A stretch of 43,369 bases of DNA from Halalkalibacter oceani (GTDB lineage Bacteria > Bacillota > Bacilli > Bacillales > Bacillaceae_D), in the NCBI RefSeq assembly GCF_023715605.1, contig NZ_JAMBOL010000027.1, forward strand, positions 1-43,369, given 5' to 3'. Positions 17,568-25,834 of this stretch are shown one piece after another. Position 1 is the first letter of the stretch. Every line of letters starts with the position of its first letter. Made by a program: the position numbers and the translations under genes. The notes under the pieces were generated by a model. It ran no database searches. It was given only the letters and a program-made list of their open reading frames with translations, and was not told the origin of the DNA.

Positions 17568-18734
17568 ATGAGAATAAGAAGAATGAACACAGATTTTGGT
17601 AATTCGTATTTTATGACGTTAATAAACGGGTATTTAAAAGAGATTCCAACCAATGTCGTTGAAATTAATAAAGACAAAGCAGAAGACTACTTTGTGAATC
17701 CGATTACCGATAAGAGTAAATTCATTTCAAACATGATGATTTCTACGGAAGTTAATGGAGAGGAAAGGTATTTTATTGTAGGGAAACTCGCAGAAAGAGA
17801 GATGTTTAAAAATGAACATATTCGAACCCTGCACGATAAAGTAGAGTCGATTATTCCTTATGTCATGTTCTTAGCTTCTATAGCAGAATTTCAAATAGCA
17901 AGAACAGAAGAAAATAGGGAAGGACAATCAGAAGAATATCATGTGACAGTAGACTACTTCCAAACAATGTTGCCAGTATGGCTACTTCGCAAGGCATCTA
18001 AATTTAGCGACATGCTAAACGAAATGGCCGCTCGTTTTCAAGGGAATCATATTGTACAAGTGAAAACACCGGGCTTGGAACGCTCGATCCATATCGAAGT
18101 CCAACAAAGTAAATGCCGAATTGAAGGAGAAGTCGCCCGCTGGGGCTTAAAGAAAGACCTCTCATTGGAGGATAACCCTGTAGCTGACCTCTTTCAAAAG
18201 GTTGTGACAGTAATTGTTGATATAGGGGGAGGTACTGTAGATATCGTGGTGTTACCACCTGGATTAGACTCTCCCCGGAGTAAGGATTCCTTAACTACAC
18301 TAACCGATGTGGCATATCTAAAGTATTTAGAAAAATTCCGTGAGCATAAACTCCTGGAGCACTTTAGTGATGTGCGTGAACTTGAAGATTTTATTGTACG
18401 CAATATCGGGAGAACGGAAATGGCAAAGAAAGATCCGATCACGCAGCAAGTCACTGAACTCAAGGAGCCTATTAGTGAAATGCTAGAAGGATATGCTGCC
18501 ACGCTATTAAAAAAGCTGGAAGGGGAAATTCGTGATTTAGTGAAATCAGAGTATAAATTCCTTTATATAGGCGGTGTATCTGAAGTCTTACGAGAGGCGA
18601 TGAGGGATGTAGTAGGAAAGAAATACGGCGAAGAAACGTTTGAGAAGCAGCATATTTTTGTGGAAAATGCACGGCAAATGAATTTAATTGGGCTTGAAGT
18701 GATAAGCCTAAGTGAGACCGGTGATTTTGAGTGA
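17568..18734 (+). CDS. parM: ParM-like actin ATPase, plasmid segregation
   Basis: 388 aa. Actin-fold motifs are in order: phosphate-1 DFGNSY (residues 9-14), phosphate-2 VDIGGGTVDI (217-226) and adenosine motif YIGGVSE (333-339). Length is usual for bacterial plasmid actins (ParM, AlfA, Alp). Such proteins polymerise with ATP into filaments that push or pull plasmid copies bound through a ParR-type adaptor. RBS AAAGGAGTG lies about 13 nt before the ATG. It is followed 31 bp later by a small basic protein fitting ParR, and preceded by repeat-rich DNA fitting parC. The subtype cannot be decided by eye. Confidence 0.88.
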   Translation: MRIRRMNTDFGNSYFMTLINGYLKEIPTNVVEINKDKAEDYFVNPITDKSKFISNMMISTEVNGEERYFIVGKLAEREMFKNEHIRTLHDKVESIIPYVMFLASIAEFQIARTEENREGQSEEYHVTVDYFQTMLPVWLLRKASKFSDMLNEMAARFQGNHIVQVKTPGLERSIHIEVQQSKCRIEGEVARWGLKKDLSLEDNPVADLFQKVVTVIVDIGGGTVDIVVLPPGLDSPRSKDSLTTLTDVAYLKYLEKFREHKLLEHFSDVRELEDFIVRNIGRTEMAKKDPITQQVTELKEPISEMLEGYAATLLKKLEGEIRDLVKSEYKFLYIGGVSEVLREAMRDVVGKKYGEETFEKQHIFVENARQMNLIGLEVISLSETGDFE

Positions 18735-18765
18735 GGAATGAAAAGGATAGTAGGGTGAAAACAAG

Positions 18766-19200
18766 ATGGCTAGAAAACCAGGGCGATTGATAAAAACGGA
18801 TAGAAGACCGCTTGTTTCATTTCGAACTGATAAACTTGAAGATAAGCTATTTCATTATTTTGTTGATTTAGCAAATGATCATCCAGATGGACCAAGAGGA
18901 GTCATTTTCGAAATGATTAAGGAACGTTATATGCGTGAACAAGGAGCAGATCCTAAACAAAAAACGGTTGACGAAATACTCCCACAAATAGTAACGGCGT
19001 TTGAGCAGGTCTTAGTTCATCAGCTGCAGCTGTTAGAGTACAAGATCAAGGATCAATTGCAATCAACTACTTCAGTAATACCGGTGCGAGTAGCAAGTTC
19101 ACAGAAGGAGAAAGCAGACGAAATCCAGTTGACTCAAGAGAATTTTAAAGGCAAAAAAGAAAATAAAATTGATCCTTCTCTTTTTTCAGTTTTTGATTAA
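18766..19200 (+). CDS. parR: probable ParR-type DNA-binding adaptor
   Basis: 144 aa. A basic N-terminus (MARKPGRLIKTDRRPLVSF) forms a possible beta strand of a ribbon-helix-helix, followed by helices around KLFHYFVDLAN and PRGVIFEMIKERYM. The C-terminal half is a predicted helix and a disordered tail ending SLFSVFD, comparable to ParR tails that bind the actin filament. Position directly behind the actin gene supports the call. Residue-level similarity to a known ParR was not established. Confidence 0.65.
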   Translation: MARKPGRLIKTDRRPLVSFRTDKLEDKLFHYFVDLANDHPDGPRGVIFEMIKERYMREQGADPKQKTVDEILPQIVTAFEQVLVHQLQLLEYKIKDQLQSTTSVIPVRVASSQKEKADEIQLTQENFKGKKENKIDPSLFSVFD

Positions 19201-19213
19201 GGTAAGTAAATGT

Positions 19214-19262
19214 CATAGCAGCGCGGATAATTCCCCTTTTAAGGGGGATTTCTTATGCTATG
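19214..19262 (+). terminator. terminator after partition cassette
   Basis: An inner stem AATCCCCC-type (AATTCCCC/GGGGGATT, 19229-19250) followed by TCTT is nested in an outer CATAGCA/TGCTATG pairing (19214-19262). Confidence 0.6.
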
Positions 19263-19302
19263 CACTCGCATTGTGAAAAAATGAGCAAAAGGAGGCTTGG
19301 AA

Positions 19303-19497
19303 ATGTCTACAAATGCTGTTTTAAAAACATTCGAGAATCTTATAAACCGCAGTAAATTAACAGGCGATACACGGATCCTTAAAGTGTTTATTACGAATAT
19401 GGAGCGTCTGCAAACAAAGCAGGGGATCGAATTACCTATTGAATTGATGAGAAATCAACTTCAAAATATTGAAAATCATGATATAGATAATTTCTAA
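19303..19497 (+). CDS. hypothetical protein, 64 aa
   Basis: ATG at 19303 with AAGGAGG (19290-19296) 6 nt upstream; the in-frame TTG at 19297 abuts the RBS. The product is a small helical soluble protein (MSTNAVLKTFENLIN...), similar in style to many plasmid-borne small proteins. No family recognised. It follows the partition cassette after a terminator. Confidence 0.65.
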   Translation: MSTNAVLKTFENLINRSKLTGDTRILKVFITNMERLQTKQGIELPIELMRNQLQNIENHDIDNF

Positions 19498-19630
19498 CGA
19501 CTGTGAAACCGCCACAGAATCAACAGAAACCGCTTTGATTTGTCATTTAAAACATCAAATTGAAATTTCAGAAAAGTATTGGAAACATCCATGTTACTTG
19601 TTAAAATAGGAAAAAAGAAGCAAAAAACTA

Positions 19631-19659
19631 TTGTTATTAACGTTTAAATAATATATAAT
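19631..19659 (+). promoter_or_regulatory. SigA-type promoter
   Basis: TTGTTA (19631-19636) and TATAAT (19654-19659) with exact 17-bp spacing, 57 bp before the small membrane protein gene. The rest of 19498-19715 is AT-rich without an ORF. Confidence 0.65.
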
Positions 19660-19715
19660 ATATATATGATATAAACAATAAATTATGTTTCTTTCAAATA
19701 CGAAAGGAGGGATTT

Positions 19716-19895
19716 ATGGATTATAATGATTTGTTGAACTTTATCTTGTTATCCTGGTTGATAGGTCAACTTGCCATTTTTCTTTTGGCATATGTGCGCA
19801 TGATCGGAATGCGACTTGCTTTTGTTTTATTAATATTTCTACTAGCGCTATCATTAAATTTAATTGTGCTTTTTTACTTAAGTGATATAGTTTGA
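19716..19895 (+). CDS. small membrane protein, 59 aa
   Basis: ATG at 19716 with AAAGGAGGG (19703-19711) 4-5 nt upstream, and its own SigA-like promoter. Two hydrophobic helices (FILLSWLIGQLAIFLLAY and LAFVLLIFLLALSLNLIVLF) are joined by a short RMIGMR basic turn. This is the form of small phage/plasmid membrane proteins (holin-like or immunity-like), but nothing fixes the function. It precedes the CAP protein gene by 46 bp and may be co-transcribed with it. Confidence 0.65.
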   Translation: MDYNDLLNFILLSWLIGQLAIFLLAYVRMIGMRLAFVLLIFLLALSLNLIVLFYLSDIV

Positions 19896-19941
19896 ACATT
19901 AAAATTAAAAAGATGTCTACAAAAAAATGCGGAGGCAGATC

Positions 19942-21750
19942 ATGAAAAAAATAAGGTCATATTTAGCGGCAGCTTTCATATCCGGAGTGCTTAGTTTAGC
20001 TCCCATTACAGCAAGCGCGACACCGATTGATGTCATTGATCCTTTTGAGGATCTTGATCAAAAGGATCTTCAACAAACGCAACAGGAATTGTTGGAGTGG
20101 ATTAATGTGCGCAGAGAGATGATGGGATTACCAGCGTATACATTACATGAGGATTTGAATAAGTCTGCACAATCCCATGCGAATTATCAAACAGCTCTAA
20201 ATCAGAGTACCGGACATTTTCAACCGGAAAAAGATCATCCTTTATATACGGGTGAAAGACTCGAGAATCGTACAGCTTATTTTGGATATGATGCAATTAC
20301 AGGTGGCGAAGGGATCACCGGGCACACAGTAACGCCTGTTGTCGCACTACAAGCGCTGCTTGACGCTCCTTATCATCGAATGGATCTTTTAAACCCGAAT
20401 CACCGTCATATAGGCTTTGGCGTGACCAACGTACCATATCGACGTTCTGCACTCGTAAATAATTATGGTGGACCGGAACGGTACACGGCAAAGGAACTTG
20501 TCTCTTATCCCTTTGACGGCCAAATTAACGTACCGATCAGCTGGTACAATTCAGAGATACCAAATCCGCTGGAACGTTTTGGATTGAGTGGGAATTACGT
20601 AGGGTATCCGATCAGTTTGGAAGCCTACGGCTATGACCAATTAAAATATGATGAAGTGATTTTAGAAGACGAATGGGGCCAAGAAATAGACAGCTACTTA
20701 GTAGGAGGCACAAAAGAGAACCCATTTGTGCGGCATTTGCACATTATTCCAAAAGAGGTACTAAAACCAGGAACCACTTATCATGTTTCTGTAAGAGGGA
20801 CTGTAGTGGATCATGATGGGGCGTCAGAGACTTTTGACAAAAACTGGTCGTTTACTACAGTGGAATCATTAGCTATTCAAGGACTTAGTATCCGTGGGGT
20901 AAACCAACTTGTATGGCATTTTTATGCGGGTTCACTAGACGAAGTATCTGTAGAATTATTTAACGGTACTCAATTGTTTCATGTTTACCATCAGAAAGAT
21001 CGCAAAATCAGTGGCTACTATGTACGCCCTTTAATAACAGGTACTTATACGGTTAGGGTTTCATCCCCATACTATGATGAACCATATGTTGGAGAGATCG
21101 AGATTAAGGGGAATCTCCTTCAAGGGTATGAAATTACAGGAGGACATCATGACCTTCCATTAACAGCAGGAGAAAAGCTTGTACCTCCTCCAGAAGAAGA
21201 GCCGGTCGAAGAGGAACCGGTAGAAGAAGATGTTCCAAATGTTCCTGTTGACCCGGTAGTCCCACCGGAAGTAGAAGACCCACCGGCAAACAATGAAGAC
21301 GATTCTGCTCATGAGGAAGAAGTTGTCGAAGAGCCAACAGAAGAACAGCCGCAAGACGAGCAAGATCAACAGGAGACACCTGAAGAGGAACAAAAAGAAA
21401 CGCCAGAACCGGAAAAACCATCAAAGACTATTCCAAGTTCTAGTGACTATCATACGGTAAAAATAGAGAAGAGTATCCGTGCAAATGATGTGTTACGCAT
21501 TAATTTCACAGGCGAAATCGATGCTTCCTCGATCACAAAGGATTCTGTTTTCTTGATTGATCAGAATGGTAATGAGCATCCAGTGGATAGCTGGACCGAA
21601 AGACGTGATATCACATTAGCGTTCCAATCCAGCAGCAAGGATGGTTATCCTCCTGGAAGCTATACGCTAGTGGTCGATCGGGAAAAAGTTAAAGGGCAAA
21701 ATGGTTTGAATATTGCGAGAGGGTTGTTGGTTACATTTACAGTGAGGTAA
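19942..21750 (+). CDS. secreted CAP (SCP/PR1)-domain protein with Ig-like domains
   Basis: ATG at 19942 chosen over the in-frame ATG at 19927 because GCGGAGG lies between them; 602 aa. Signal peptide MKKIRSYLAAAFISG...ASA is likely cleaved near residue 26. The CAP domain (about 45-165) has LLEWINVRREMMGLPAY, ASxSHANYQ-type and TGH elements, and closes with PYHRMDLLNPNHRHIGFG. A bacterial Ig-like region (about 190-310) ends in a WSFTTVE strand, then another beta module (WHFYAGSLDEVSVELF, TGTYTVRV) recalls the tail units of the giant proteins. A Glu/Pro-rich spacer (about 415-490) and a final Ig-like domain follow. CAP proteins of Bacilli are extracellular and of unclear activity. Confidence 0.85.
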   Translation: MKKIRSYLAAAFISGVLSLAPITASATPIDVIDPFEDLDQKDLQQTQQELLEWINVRREMMGLPAYTLHEDLNKSAQSHANYQTALNQSTGHFQPEKDHPLYTGERLENRTAYFGYDAITGGEGITGHTVTPVVALQALLDAPYHRMDLLNPNHRHIGFGVTNVPYRRSALVNNYGGPERYTAKELVSYPFDGQINVPISWYNSEIPNPLERFGLSGNYVGYPISLEAYGYDQLKYDEVILEDEWGQEIDSYLVGGTKENPFVRHLHIIPKEVLKPGTTYHVSVRGTVVDHDGASETFDKNWSFTTVESLAIQGLSIRGVNQLVWHFYAGSLDEVSVELFNGTQLFHVYHQKDRKISGYYVRPLITGTYTVRVSSPYYDEPYVGEIEIKGNLLQGYEITGGHHDLPLTAGEKLVPPPEEEPVEEEPVEEDVPNVPVDPVVPPEVEDPPANNEDDSAHEEEVVEEPTEEQPQDEQDQQETPEEEQKETPEPEKPSKTIPSSSDYHTVKIEKSIRANDVLRINFTGEIDASSITKDSVFLIDQNGNEHPVDSWTERRDITLAFQSSSKDGYPPGSYTLVVDREKVKGQNGLNIARGLLVTFTVR

Positions 21751-21811
21751 GCAGATATTGTAAAGACGATACAGTATTTGCAGGAACAAACTGGATCCGA
21801 CATAAGTTTAT

Positions 21812-21864
21812 ACGTGCTGCCCATGTCCACACAACTATAGAAAAAGGATGTGGCAGCACGTTTT
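21812..21864 (+). terminator. terminator after CAP gene
   Basis: ACGTGCTGCC (21812-21821) pairs with GGCAGCACGT (21852-21861), followed by TTTTAATT. The loop is about 30 nt. Confidence 0.7.
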
Positions 21865-21945
21865 AATTACACTGTATTAAATACTGAATATTCTTAATTG
21901 TTTTAAGGGTTATTAAGCGGAGTCTACTTTAGAAAGGGTGAGAGC

Positions 21946-22224
21946 ATGGAAGGATTGAAAGATATACATCTACATACTCCGACAGAAACAGTATTAGAAG
22001 CAATGGAACAAGCTGGTTTTCAATTAAAAGGAACATTCCATTTTCATTACCCGGAAAGCAGGCTTACATGGTATCAAGAAATCAAAAAAGAAATATTTGA
22101 AAAAGATAACAAACTGTACTATTTTGCCGGGGTTACTGAATGGGAAGGTGAAAAAATTTCAGTGATTCGAATAGGAACAGTAAAAAATAAATGTGATAAT
22201 AATAAGGAATACATGTCTAGCTAA
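21946..22224 (+). CDS. hypothetical protein, 92 aa
   Basis: ATG at 21946 with GAAAGGGTG 7 nt upstream. Soluble, aromatic-rich (FHFHYPESRLTWYQE, LYYFAGVTEWEGE), probably a small alpha/beta protein. No family recognised. It starts a run of small AT-rich genes after the CAP terminator. Confidence 0.65.
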   Translation: MEGLKDIHLHTPTETVLEAMEQAGFQLKGTFHFHYPESRLTWYQEIKKEIFEKDNKLYYFAGVTEWEGEKISVIRIGTVKNKCDNNKEYMSS

Positions 22225-22316
22225 AAACCACATTCTAAGAACGATCATTTATATGATGTATGATTGGGAAGTAACCGTTTCTTTAGTGCAACTGTTCATA
22301 GGTGGCCTAATATAGT

Positions 22317-22490
22317 GTGAAGGAGGTAATTACACCGTGTGAGGTCGATTCTTTTAATTTAAAGCGAGAGGCCGGTGATATTTTCAGACTAATTTACATG
22401 GTTGATGGGAGGATTAATGAGCACCTAATTGCATTAGACGCTTTAGACGCAATTGAAAAACTGGAATCAGTCATAAAACCGAATAAATAA
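22317..22490 (+). CDS. possible 57-aa protein with unusual start
   Basis: The frame CEVDSFNLKREAGDIFRLIYMVDGRINEH... ending in a terminator-overlapping TAA looks coding. The only GTG in frame (22317) overlaps a very good AAGGAGG (22320-22326), whose normal start position would be out of frame. Either the GTG is used with the weak upstream AGGTGG, an ATT start is used, or the 5' end is broken. No family recognised. Confidence 0.4.
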   Translation: MKEVITPCEVDSFNLKREAGDIFRLIYMVDGRINEHLIALDALDAIEKLESVIKPNK

Positions 22491-22524
22491 AGAGCCTTTA
22501 CCCAAGTGTAGAGGCTCTTTATTT
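22489..22524 (+). terminator. rho-independent terminator
   Basis: AAAGAGCC (22489-22496) pairs with GGCTCTTT (22513-22520), followed by ATTTATATT. Confidence 0.75.
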
Positions 22525-22551
22525 ATATTATGAAAGGGGTTAGTTTATTAA

Positions 22552-23085
22552 ATGTACAAAAACGTATTATTTATATTCATGTTTCTAGGTGCCCTATTTT
22601 TTTTGACGGGCTGTAGCTTATCTTTACTCCCATGGTGGGGAGACGACGAGGAAATTGAACAAACTGTTGATCCGAATGAAGAATATGCCGATCTAGTAAC
22701 GGATGTATTCAACGACTCCAATGTTCTGCTGCAGCGGTTTAATAAGATGTTAGATCAACTTTATGGCCAACAGATAAGTAAACAGGCTGTAGCTCAAGAA
22801 TTAGAGGAGATCGTTCCACTTTCTAATCAGTTGCTGCTAAAGCTGGATGATGTTTTATATAACGTAGATGACCGGCTATACGATTTACATCGTGAATTGA
22901 TTGTGTTAATTAATTTCCAGCACCAGACTTTTCTAAGGTGTTTAGAGATGTCAAAAGACGATGAAGAGGAAATCGACAAAGATCAACTAAGGCAAGATTA
23001 TGTAAAAATCAAATCTGATCAAACTCTATTGGTGCAAAATATCAAGCAAGCGCTACAGCAAATTTTGTTTCCCGCTGAAGAATAA
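22552..23085 (+). CDS. lipoprotein of unknown function, 177 aa
   Basis: ATG at 22552 with GAAAGGGG about 12 nt upstream. A type II signal peptide with lipobox LTGC (residues 18-21) should lipidate Cys21 and place the protein on the outer face of the membrane. The mature part is acidic and helical (DDEEIEQTVDPNEEY..., NQLLLKLDDVLYNVDDRLYDL), suggesting a helical bundle. Seventeen bases separate it from the next gene. No family recognised. Confidence 0.8.
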   Translation: MYKNVLFIFMFLGALFFLTGCSLSLLPWWGDDEEIEQTVDPNEEYADLVTDVFNDSNVLLQRFNKMLDQLYGQQISKQAVAQELEEIVPLSNQLLLKLDDVLYNVDDRLYDLHRELIVLINFQHQTFLRCLEMSKDDEEEIDKDQLRQDYVKIKSDQTLLVQNIKQALQQILFPAEE

Positions 23086-23101
23086 CAGAGCTGGAGTTGA
23101 A

Positions 23102-23335
23102 GTGAAAAAACATTTAAATGACATCAAGTTTGTGAATGGCAAATGGATGATTTTTAATAAGGATAAAATTATTGGAGGAGATATTCAGCAATCTGATTAT
23201 CTCCTTTTGGTGTTTCTGATGATAGTAAGAAGTCATCACGAAAACAGAGTAAAAAAGCGCTTGGCTGAAGGGGTTTTACCAGGTGGACAGCTTCGGGTTG
23301 AAGAAAATTTTATCTTGCATAAAAAGTATCTTTAA
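23102..23335 (+). CDS. hypothetical protein, 77 aa
   Basis: GTG start at 23102 with a weak GAGCTGGAG upstream, 16 bp after the lipoprotein gene and probably in its transcript. Small basic protein with a FVNGKWMIFNKDKIIGGD hairpin at the N-terminus and a hydrophobic stretch YLLLVFLMIVRS in the middle. Function unknown. Confidence 0.6.
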   Translation: MKKHLNDIKFVNGKWMIFNKDKIIGGDIQQSDYLLLVFLMIVRSHHENRVKKRLAEGVLPGGQLRVEENFILHKKYL

Positions 23336-23380
23336 AACTTAAATATTAATAAAAATACATAATTTAAACGTTAATATTAA

Positions 23381-23409
23381 TTGAAAAATTAAGACTTAAA
23401 TGCTATAAT
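23381..23409 (+). promoter_or_regulatory. SigA-type promoter of the sigma-factor operon
   Basis: TTGAAA (23381-23386) and TATAAT (23404-23409), 17-bp spacing, in an AT-rich intergenic region 75 bp before the 23484 gene. Confidence 0.7.
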
Positions 23410-23483
23410 ATTAGTAAGTTAAATTATAAATAAGTTTTTTAAAATTAATTTATTAATATAATAAATTGGCTGGAGGGTTTGCG

Positions 23484-24026
23484 ATGGAAGGTAAGATTGA
23501 TGTTCGCGCTGCTCATTTGACAATCAATAATTTCTTTAAAGAGACAAAGAAAAACGAGAGGATGAGAATGAATTTATTTCGACGGATAATGGCTCAAGCA
23601 CCACATCGTATGTATTTTGAGCCATCCTCTTCATCGGTAGTGCTATTCTTTGATAAACCTCAATCGTTGTTATTTGGCTATTATGTCACGTCTCGGCCGG
23701 ACGGCGTTATTCAGGGAGTGGCGCGTAATGTCAATGTAATACCGGAAGTTTGCCCATCAGCCGTTGAAATGTGGAAAATCCTAGCGGGTATAACTACGGA
23801 GAGTGTAATGGAGGAGTTCGCTAGGTATGTTGTGACGCATGCTGCTGGAGATGACTTTTTAAAAAATAGGCGAGCGCTATTGATGTTAAAAACAACATCA
23901 TTTGCAAGAATGTTGGAAGAATTTAATCACAATGTATTTAATGCATTTGTGAACCGTTGCGTGGAGGAGTTCTTTGAGTATGCAAGGTCAATGTTTGACG
24001 AGATCGTTGCCCATATGAAAATTTAA
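23484..24026 (+). CDS. hypothetical protein, 180 aa, first gene of sigma-factor operon
   Basis: ATG at 23484 with TGGAGGG (23471-23477) 6 nt upstream; the in-frame TTG at 23466 lies before this RBS and was not chosen. Soluble, with a beta segment (RMYFEPSSSSVVLFFDKP, LLFGYYVTSRPDG) and a helical C-terminal half (FARMLEEFNHNVFNAFVNR). No known motif. It lies 35 bp upstream of the sigma factor and shares its promoter, so a regulatory role (for example anti-sigma or co-factor) is possible but unsupported by sequence. Confidence 0.7.
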   Translation: MEGKIDVRAAHLTINNFFKETKKNERMRMNLFRRIMAQAPHRMYFEPSSSSVVLFFDKPQSLLFGYYVTSRPDGVIQGVARNVNVIPEVCPSAVEMWKILAGITTESVMEEFARYVVTHAAGDDFLKNRRALLMLKTTSFARMLEEFNHNVFNAFVNRCVEEFFEYARSMFDEIVAHMKI

Positions 24027-24061
24027 CTAAGAATTAAAAAAGGGAAGAAAGGAGGCGCTTT

Positions 24062-24718
24062 ATGAGCGACCGAGAAATCATTAACTTTGAAAATTTACTG
24101 CAAGAGTGGAAGGGTAACATACAAGGTATAGTTAATAAACTCACTCCCGCAGCTCGGCTTAGAGGGTTAGACCAGGATGACCTATATCAAATGGCATGCA
24201 TGGGCTTGTTCGCCGCTTATGATGAATTAGGGGCTTTGGAACAAAAGGAGTTTTTTCAAATGGGTAACGCATTTATTTATCGGTATGTTTTAAAAGAGTT
24301 GAGGGTTCAAGGTAATCGAGGTTTCCGGTATCCGGCATGGCTGATTGATCTAACACAAAAGGTCAGGAGAATCTCAGCTCAGGCTGATACCGATGATCCA
24401 ATCAAGATTGCTGATCTCCTGAATATTCCTATTGAACACGCTAGACAAGCGTTAAATGCAATCAATCAACAAAAGACCTTTTCCTCACTTGATGTCATTC
24501 ACCGCTCAAAAGAACCAATCGTGTACAATCAATCAACTATATATTTTGGAGAGTTTATTCAGGCGTTGACAGAGGTCGAAAAGACCTGCATTTTAGGAAA
24601 ACTTGCTGGTGAAACTCATGCACTATTAGCAAAAAAGTTAGGCGTATCACCATCTATAATCAATAAGCACCTTAACCGAGCAAAAAGAAAGATGCAGGAT
24701 TATTTTATGGCCTCTTAG
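24062..24718 (+). CDS. sigma-70 family factor
   Basis: 218 aa; ATG at 24062 with GAAAGGAGG upstream. Region 2: residues about 25-85, with LDQDDLYQMACMGLFAAYDELG and FIYRYVLKELR. Region 3: about 90-135, RYPAWLIDLTQKVRRISAQ then the helix-turn-helix IADLLNIPIEHARQAL. Region 4: about 165-215, LTEVEKTCILGKLAG and a helix-turn-helix LLAKKLGVSPSIINKHLNRAKRKM. Region 1 is absent, as in the SigB/SigF type rather than housekeeping sigma. All three working regions look complete. It should direct RNA polymerase to a specific promoter set, perhaps genes of this plasmid. Plasmid location among small membrane-protein genes is notable. Confidence 0.8.
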   Translation: MSDREIINFENLLQEWKGNIQGIVNKLTPAARLRGLDQDDLYQMACMGLFAAYDELGALEQKEFFQMGNAFIYRYVLKELRVQGNRGFRYPAWLIDLTQKVRRISAQADTDDPIKIADLLNIPIEHARQALNAINQQKTFSSLDVIHRSKEPIVYNQSTIYFGEFIQALTEVEKTCILGKLAGETHALLAKKLGVSPSIINKHLNRAKRKMQDYFMAS

Positions 24719-24747
24719 AGTTGCAGGAGCTAATGGGAGGATAAATA

Positions 24748-25191
24748 ATGCAATTGACAATAAAAAGATTTTTATTAGAGCTTCTATTCGTTATATGCTT
24801 GTTAGCTTTATTCCTACCGCTCTTTATCATTCCTTGGGCCTTTGAAAAAACAATTGATTGGTTTAATGGGAAAGAAACGATAGTGGAAGCGAAGGGGATG
24901 AAGGTGGAATCGTATGAGCTGATCAAGGATAGAGAAAAAACGATTTTATTACCGAATGAGAAGAAATTAGTCATCCTTCATTTAGAAAAAGGTTCTTCAG
25001 CCATTTTTAATCATGAGGACCTTTTTATTCGAAAAGGGGATGAAAACAGGATGATAGAACAAGCACAGGTATATACGAAAACGAACGTAGAAAAACAGAA
25101 GTCGATAGTGCTGGAATTGGAAGAAGAAGTTTACAAACGCTATGTAAAGGAATATACAGCACTCTTTCATTCACAGCCATTAATAGAATAA
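24748..25191 (+). CDS. single-pass membrane protein, 147 aa
   Basis: ATG at 24748 with GGGAGGA upstream, 29 bp after the sigma factor. One strong N-terminal hydrophobic helix (residues about 9-32, LLFVICLLALFLPLFIIPW), then a soluble charged domain with several beta strands (KKLVILHLEKGSSAIF). Membrane topology with a soluble sensor-like domain would fit an anti-sigma or signalling protein, but no such motif is recognised. Confidence 0.7.
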   Translation: MQLTIKRFLLELLFVICLLALFLPLFIIPWAFEKTIDWFNGKETIVEAKGMKVESYELIKDREKTILLPNEKKLVILHLEKGSSAIFNHEDLFIRKGDENRMIEQAQVYTKTNVEKQKSIVLELEEEVYKRYVKEYTALFHSQPLIE

Positions 25192-25211
25192 TTTTGTAAA
25201 GGGGCTTTTAA

Positions 25212-25415
25212 ATGAGAATATCTTTAGCTGGCATTTTAAGTGCGTTTTTAATTGTCATTTTAAGTCTTTCGCTTTATTCAAAGTATTTGTCTAATGAATT
25301 TGAAGATATTACGAAAAATCTTGAAGAAGGACTGGCTCTTAGTATTGAGCAGGTTCAAAAAGAACAACAAGAGTTGATCGAAAATGGACGAAACGTTATG
25401 GCCCTCGTTGGGTAA
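25212..25415 (+). CDS. small single-pass membrane protein, 67 aa
   Basis: ATG at 25212 with AAAGGGG upstream. N-terminal helix ISLAGILSAFLIVILSLSLY, then a short Glu/Gln-rich helix that could form a coiled coil. Its TAA overlaps the next ATG (TAATG), showing translational coupling. Function unknown. Confidence 0.7.
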   Translation: MRISLAGILSAFLIVILSLSLYSKYLSNEFEDITKNLEEGLALSIEQVQKEQQELIENGRNVMALVG

Positions 25416-25834
25416 TGGTACAACAGCAAGAGCACACCCTTACAAAAGAAGAAGTCACCCAGCAACTAATAGATACTCAAAAATTGAGAATCGCAATGCT
25501 TGAAGGAAATATAAGTGCACTACTGTCCTTGCTTGCGGTTATTATTGCTGTACTTACATTGTTTGGCGGTATATTCGTTTGGGTTTCCAGAAGGGCTTTT
25601 TCGTCTAAGGTAGAGGAAGTAGAGAAACGGCTCGATGAGATGAAGCAGCTCAAAAACGAAGCAATAACGAAAATTGAAACTGTAAGAGAACTTAGCAGCA
25701 ATCTCAATGTGGCGATTCGTGAAGCAGAAGATTTGCAAATCAGCTTAAATAAAAGCAAAAGTGCCTTCAATGAAGAAACCGAGAGAATGGATCAGTTACG
25801 AAAGTATTTTAGAGTTGAAAGTATCGCGGTCTGA
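25415..25834 (+). CDS. membrane coiled-coil protein, 139 aa
   Basis: ATG at 25415 overlaps the stop of the previous gene. One central membrane helix (about residues 33-58, ISALLSLLAVIIAVLTLFGG) is followed by a long heptad-rich helix (VEEVEKRLDEMKQLKNEA... to LNKSKSAFNEE). The last residues overlap the next ORF in another frame; a single-base shift would join the two into one longer coiled-coil protein, so this may be the N-terminal part of a split gene. Confidence 0.65.
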   Translation: MVQQQEHTLTKEEVTQQLIDTQKLRIAMLEGNISALLSLLAVIIAVLTLFGGIFVWVSRRAFSSKVEEVEKRLDEMKQLKNEAITKIETVRELSSNLNVAIREAEDLQISLNKSKSAFNEETERMDQLRKYFRVESIAV

